NCBI RefSeq assembly: GCF_002443255.2
Contig: NW_019211456.1
Span: 800,858-864,857 of the forward strand
From: Varroa destructor
Lineage: Eukaryota > Arthropoda > Arachnida > Mesostigmata > Varroidae
DNA: 64,000 nucleotides
Direction: 5' to 3'
Every line of letters begins with the position of its first letter. Positions within the stretch are counted from its first letter, which is position 1. Both the position numbers and the translations under genes were made by a program. Below the pieces are notes generated by a model. The model was not told where the DNA came from. It was given only the letters and a program-made list of their open reading frames with translations, and did not search any database. Shown here in pieces: positions 59,801-64,000 of the stretch.

Positions 59801-62800
59801 AATTCATAAACTTTGTGCTGAGATAGCGATTGTTTCAGTGGACCGTACACACAGTGTCCGTGTGATGGGGAATTGATCACTGAGTCGTGTGGATGATGAT
59901 CATTCCTGTTCAGAACTATGCGGCTCTATGCTCGATGCACAAACGGATACATTCTAGTAATGTGATCGATTATCGTAGTGATCTCGCTAAATGATCTGGG
60001 AGTTGAAATTTCGCGTAAGCTGAAAAATCATATTCTATTAATTAAAAACCCCACGTTTTATATTAATTTTTTGTACACCTTGCAAATATCTGCATTGTTC
60101 CGAAATTACACGAGGAAATGCTAGCATAGATTCGATTTGCTTGCAAGGTCCCCCTTCAGACCTACATAGAACTAGTCTGTTTATCCAACTTTCCTAAACT
60201 GCATTGTAACTGACCATTAAGTTAGCAAACTGTGGCACATTTCACTGTCCTAGTTATTTTTTGGATCAGCGCCACAATACGTAGACGTTTCTGCTTGATT
60301 CAAGTTTTTAGTAGGCCATTGTAGGTTAATAGATGCGAGCGTGCTTTTTCTCGTATTTTTCGTCGAATCATTAAGTCGTTTGGCATTACCTCAGAGCGTA
60401 TTACTGAGTTGACTTTTCGAAGACAGTCGATAGCGGGGTATGCTTATCCATCAGTAGCCGTTTTTAAAGTATGGAAAGGTTCATCATCACACAGTTCGTT
60501 TAGGAGAATGGGTGGGTTAAAGCCAGCGATAATTATTTCCTTGCTCGATCAAAGAAGTAATTGAGTCATAGCGATGAGGTCGGCCGTTGTTATCGAGTAA
60601 TCAAAGTGAGCATTTTTGATTGCTGTCCCCATAGTGCATGAGGGACTCGAAATAATGGACCGTGTATTTCATTTTCGACGAGTATCTCGTAGTGGCAGAG
60701 AGCTTTAACATCCACTGCGGGTGCTACCATCACCTTACGTCCGAACCTAGTCGACACTGCCCCCACTGACTCGATTTCTCGTTGGGGCAATGTCGTTCTC
60801 TCGCCTGGTTCCTCTCCGGCTAGCACCAAAAACTGAACTACGCCTCTCCAATGGGTACCGTGAGTTCCAGTTGTGTTTTTCTGTTTATTCAAGGTCTGCA
60901 AATACGCATTTCCAACTTGCCTGGAATCAATTGACGGGGTACCCATTTCTTACTCAGTTCCCACATTCTTTTCATTCTGGAGCACGTTATATTTTAAAAG
61001 CTGGTTTTCGTCGGCAGAGCTTTTAGGCTTTCGAGCTCCGCTTTAGTGAAAAGCCTCTTGGACTGCAGCAATGCACCCTTGCCCTGCTGGTCTCGGTGTC
61101 TGCTCACTTCCCCGCCGGCCTTCAGTATTCCAATCTCGTTTCTGGAAACGCTCGCACCATTCACGTACTGTGCTTTCGCTCACCTTCCGTGCGTAATGTC
61201 CCGCGTAATGCGAAATGGCATTGCTTCATTTCGACAACATCATTGGATCCTCTAGGACTATCTTTGGCCAACGTCCACACAATTTCCGAGAAGTTCTCTG
61301 TCCTCACTGTCGTTGGCCTGCACTATAAAATGACTTAGTGTTCGCTATGGAGGAGGTCGTTTACTTCGGTCATAGGGTTTTTTTTGGAAATCTCTCATGC
61401 TACAATGAAAACGATGGTCATTGGCTGCCCTAGTGGCCCGCCCGCTACTGTTTGGCAGTGACGAACTTTTTGTGACTGGGCTCTAATTACCGCTAGCTTG
61501 TAAGGGATTTCGCCAGGCTTGCCGCACTTTTATACGATTCGTTGAAAACGACCGTCTTTCGTTTAGATTGTTCCTCACCAGAAGGAATTTCTGACAAAAG
61601 GCCTCTTAGACATTCGAGCAAGTCCTCTAGGAAAAGACATGCCAAACTGAAGTACAAATCGACGCAAGCAGTGCCAGTGTGGGGACTATACTTGTCCAGC
61701 TTGACAAGGACGTGAAATGTGTGGTGGCCCACGCGAGTCTGCGTTTCTCGGCTAAGATATGAATCAGCATCGATAAAATAGGTGTGGATTTGGTGGGGCT
61801 GCTACGCTTCCCGGAACTTGCTTTTTTGTTTGCTATCGTGAGAAGAAACTATGGCGTTGACTTTGTTCACCTTTCATTAGCTTGTCGCATGACAATCATA
61901 CTCGTGCCCGCTTATCAAGATTGCTATAATATCGACGATGCCATCCTAATGGATAGTGTGAGCTTACTTTTGTGGTCGACATATCGGCTAGTATTTGGCA
62001 AGTCCAGCATTTACCATACAATAACTGCTGTAGCCTGTCTACAAACAAAAATGCTGGTAAACTGGAAGATTGGCACAGTTATAGAGCGACCATTTGCGCG
62101 TTTGCTATACACGCCTGGCTCATCTGGTTCAGCAACGTTTCCAACGCTTGCCTTCACGGTGAACGAAGCCCTAAACGCAACACTGTTTGACTAACCTATG
62201 GGTTCAAGGCTATATGATCTAATAAGCCTTCGAAGTCGAGGCAGTCCATCGGCTTGGTACCTCTGCATCTTAAGTTGGAAAGGTGGCCTACGTTTTCCTT
62301 CTCCGGCGAGATAGGTCTCTAAAACACTATTCCTTTGAGCCGGTCGTCTCGGTCTGGTAAGCCCACATTTCTAAACTGCCCTCGCCCGCTTCCCTAAAGC
62401 TGCGGCCTAGATTCGAGTTGTGACAGCAGTAAGTGATATTCGCGTTCCTCCCTTAAAATTAAATTGACACCATTACAAGGGTTCTGTAGAGATCGAAACA
62501 GCTGATAATCTGGGCTATACAGCAAGTACAGTGAAATGTTCCATCTAAGTTCTTTCGACTTTTATCGGTAGCTAAAAATGTATATGGTTTAGCATTATCA
62601 TGGTGGAATACGAAGTCCTTTCCGTTTGCTTGTTCCAATCGATTTCTTCAAGGGCTTGTTGTAATCTTTTTAGTTGTTGACAGTAGGAGTTTGAGTCGAC
62701 CGTTTTGTCAGGCGGCGGCAGCTCCCAGTGTGCACGGTTTCTCTCCAATCTCACCAAGCATAGCATCAGCTTCTTTGGCACCAGTCTGGACTTATCCACA

Positions 62801-63785
62801 TATTGTAAAGTAATTTTCTATCGTATGTAACCTATTTCTTTTTCTACTTGTGATCGACCAATTTAGAAACAACCCGACTTCGTTGCGTTTCTGTACAGTT
62901 TTGTATGTGGATGCATATACTTTTAATGCCTTTTCGTTTGCGAATCACTTCTCATTATATGGATACCTCGTCTCATACATAGAAATAATTTAGAGAACAT
63001 GAAAAAGAACGTACGCGCTGTTTAGATAGTCAGTTTTTTTTGGATCAATTTTGAATACTGGAGTAATGTCCGAAATCATCATAAACATCAATAAAATCAG
63101 CTTACTTCCATGATGAGCTTGACCCCGTAGCCATCCGTGACTCGACAATCCATTTTGGCTTCGCGGAGGAGATTGATAAACCAGGTACAGGGCACCCAGA
63201 ATGTGTTGAACTCATTCGACGGAATAGACATCCAGATGTCAGACTCCAGCTTCGTCATGAATCCTGGAACGCGACATAACACGGCCACGGTGAAAGACCT
63301 ATAAACATCGAAGTGGCCGTTTGTCACTAAATTCCTTATATCCCCTTATCGGAGTAACTTGCTTGTTATACGAGACTCTAGAAGCAAACAGCTCGGAAGT
63401 ACTTAGCAGATTCGAGTAACTTGGAATGCTTGATCAAACCATCCAGCGTTGGCAATATCACAATTCCTAAACTGTACCTATGTACATAGAATTCAAGTAC
63501 CAACTTATTGGACATTGAACGACACCGTAGCTTGTTATTAGTTTTCAGCCATTGAAAGCAACAGTGAGCTTTGTAGTCTGTTATTCGAAGCGTCAATCTG
63601 TATCAATAGAAGGCGTACCGGCTTCGATAAGGTGTTCTTTCGTGGGGAAGCGTCTTTTGACGGCCTTGCTGATCGACCTTAACACAAGGATCAACGTGAG
63701 GTTGAGATACCTCATTAGCGTTCTCCGGAGCATTCGGCTTTTTTCGTCAGTACCAGGGACGTACATTGAGACGACGTTCATAACT
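53206..63785 (-). CDS. Best: Bestrophin-family calcium-activated anion channel, 5'-partial, with long C-terminal tail
   Basis: Bestrophins are pentameric Ca2+-gated chloride/bicarbonate channels. Eight exons are in phase: 63785-63619, 63263-63106, 59293-59216, 58356-58117, 57729-57578, 55810-55553, 54836-54620 and 54321-53206. They total 2386 nt, or about 794 residues in the window. Conserved motifs in order are [60 protein letters not shown], the Ca2+ clasp region [52 protein letters not shown] and WMHVPQKEQ. The N-terminal 80-90 residues, with the pore neck and RWW motif, lie upstream of the window. The last three exons add about 530 codons: an acidic region, a K/P-rich region ([11 protein letters not shown]), S/P-rich sequence, PPPPPPPP and [11 protein letters not shown]. 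These look like SH3/EVH1 ligands. The basic C-terminus is PKTKKKKES. Confidence 0.95.
54620..54836 (-). CDS. Best: bestrophin tail exon B (basic/proline)
   Basis: The exon encodes [13 protein letters not shown] to [12 protein letters not shown]. The acceptor is CGATCGTAG in phase 2. The donor AAG|GTAAAA in phase 0 is the one that fits the last exon; a downstream GTAATA would break the frame. Confidence 0.75.
55553..55810 (-). CDS. Best: bestrophin tail exon A (acidic)
   Basis: The exon starts [20 protein letters not shown] and ends with NEETFGTLP, and is mostly polar and acidic. The acceptor is AACGTTACAG and the donor CC|GTAAGA in phase 2. Confidence 0.82.
55811..57577 (-). other. bestrophin intron before tail exon A
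   Basis: The intron is 1.77 kb and holds the (AT)20 tract. There is no additional exon needed, since the flanking exons join in phase. Confidence 0.6.
56774..56813. repeat. (AT)20 microsatellite
   Basis: About 40 bases of perfect AT dinucleotide repeat in a bestrophin intron. Confidence 0.98.
57578..57729 (-). CDS. Best: bestrophin exon, end of channel domain
   Basis: The exon encodes [20 protein letters not shown] to [20 protein letters not shown]. Two donors overlap here (CA|GTACGT and TAC|GTAACT). Only the first joins in phase to the next exon, giving WMHVPQKEQ, which resembles the post-domain motif of other bestrophins. Confidence 0.92.
58117..58356 (-). CDS. Best: bestrophin exon with Ca2+ clasp
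   Basis: 80 codons: [20 protein letters not shown], a hydrophobic segment and [20 protein letters not shown]. The acidic run is the Ca2+-binding clasp known in the family. The exon is phase 0 at both ends (TGTGCAG, AAG|GTAAGG). Confidence 0.96.
59216..59293 (-). CDS. Best: bestrophin 78-nt exon
   Basis: Exactly 26 codons: [20 protein letters not shown] then PLVYTQ. The acceptor is GCTGTTGTAG and the donor CAG|GTAAG. Confidence 0.94.
60590..61300 (-). mobile_element. Decayed Tc1/mariner-type transposase remnant
   Basis: On the minus strand, [20 protein letters not shown] (about 61190-61130) looks like the second helix-turn-helix of a mariner or pogo-type transposase. It is followed by a [11 protein letters not shown] linker reminiscent of the RSGRPS linker. 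Further on (60946-60590) [19 protein letters not shown] resembles the core strands of a mariner catalytic domain (KVM...D.KG..HYE.L). Frames differ between the two parts and neither end was found. The superfamily is uncertain. Confidence 0.45.
62468..62810 (-). mobile_element. Decayed mariner transposase, catalytic half
   Basis: On the minus strand: PKKLMLCL, then [20 protein letters not shown] and KRLQQALEE. After a frameshift comes [11 protein letters not shown] (the second catalytic Asp), and after another shift [14 protein letters not shown]. These are the successive blocks of mariner transposases (HYELLPPG.T.., YCQQL.RL, HHDNARPH, YSPDLAPSDYHLFRSLQN). About five residues of the LAPSD block, near the third catalytic Asp, are collapsed. 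The remnant lacks the N-terminal half and I see no terminal repeats. It is inactive. Confidence 0.9.
63106..63263 (-). CDS. Best: bestrophin exon, [14 protein letters not shown]
   Basis: The exon encodes [19 protein letters not shown] to GVKLIME, a core block conserved in animal bestrophins. The acceptor is GCGTTCCAG and the donor GAA|GTAAGC in phase 0. Confidence 0.95.
63619..63785 (-). CDS. Best: bestrophin exon (first in window)
   Basis: The exon encodes [18 protein letters not shown] through KEHLIEA. The acceptor is TTTATTACAG and it enters in phase 2, so at least one coding exon lies upstream and outside the window. The donor is G|GTACGC in phase 1. Confidence 0.94.
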
Positions 63786-64000
63786 CTGTAATAAATAAAT
63801 TAATTAATTAGATACATAAAAGCAGGAATATATTCTAACTAGCTAATTTAGCGCATAGTTATCGTTAAGCTAAGTTGAAAAATAGACCTTTGAATTGATT
63901 GTGAATTGAATATGTTGAAATAGTTTTTAGATACTGTTAGGACGGACTAGCTCCATCTAATTACGTAGAAAAATGAGAAACTCGACTTGTGGCGGATATT
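63786..64000. other. bestrophin intron, cut by the window end
   Basis: No exon is visible on the minus strand here. The N-terminal bestrophin exons must lie beyond the window. Confidence 0.6.

Larger units (their letters stand above)
59294..63105 (-). other. bestrophin 3.8-kb intron rich in transposon debris
   Basis: The intron holds two decayed transposase remnants on the minus strand (listed separately). Between them lies an unidentified 136-codon plus-strand ORF (61784-62194) with no recognised domain. Confidence 0.7.

Noticed and set aside
1..64000. CRISPR arrays, bacterial operons, riboswitches or prokaryotic integration sites
   Set aside because: The window is eukaryotic by introns and gene families, and no spaced direct-repeat array of that kind is present.

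Overview
This is a eukaryotic, AT-rich, intron-rich window. It has GT/AG introns from about 150 bp to 9.7 kb, long intergenic spacers, microsatellites, decayed mariner copies and one 100-N assembly gap. The gene content (a tandem TRAF/RING array, a Fringe glycosyltransferase, a bestrophin channel and a Shisa-like membrane protein) is animal. The closest fit is an arthropod, probably a parasitiform mite. That assignment is inference from family resemblance and intron structure, not from a marker gene.

Layout. 1-1.7 kb: no gene seen. 1.7-4.3 kb (+): a decayed tandem array of TRAF-like sequence (RING half-motifs, RING fingers, coiled coil, start of a MATH/TRAF-C domain), built from a unit of about 1.0 kb that carries nested 120-bp repeats in phase with the codons. 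5.3-6.2 kb: unidentified overlapping ORFs. 8.2-9.1 kb (+): an internally deleted mariner with recognisable terminal inverted repeats. 9.1-18.6 kb: no supportable gene. 18.6-19.7 kb (+): the last two coding exons of a six-cysteine Shisa-like single-pass membrane protein. 19.8-26.0 kb: mostly empty, with a probable Tc1-type remnant and an 18-G run. 26.05-42.48 kb (-): a complete six-exon fringe gene (469 codons plus stop) whose intron phases all agree. 42.5-53.2 kb: no supportable gene. 53.2-63.8 kb (-): the last eight coding exons of a bestrophin gene. Its 5' end lies beyond the window, and its channel domain is followed by an unusually long acidic and proline-rich cytoplasmic tail. Decayed transposase pieces sit in its 3.8-kb intron.

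How the genes relate. There is no operon-like logic. Fringe (Golgi modification of Notch), bestrophin (calcium-gated anion channel), the Shisa-like adaptor and the TRAF-like array (innate or TNF-type signalling family) are independent loci. No wholly new system is evident. The most unusual features are the nested mosaic TRAF/RING array and the bestrophin tail of about 530 codons.
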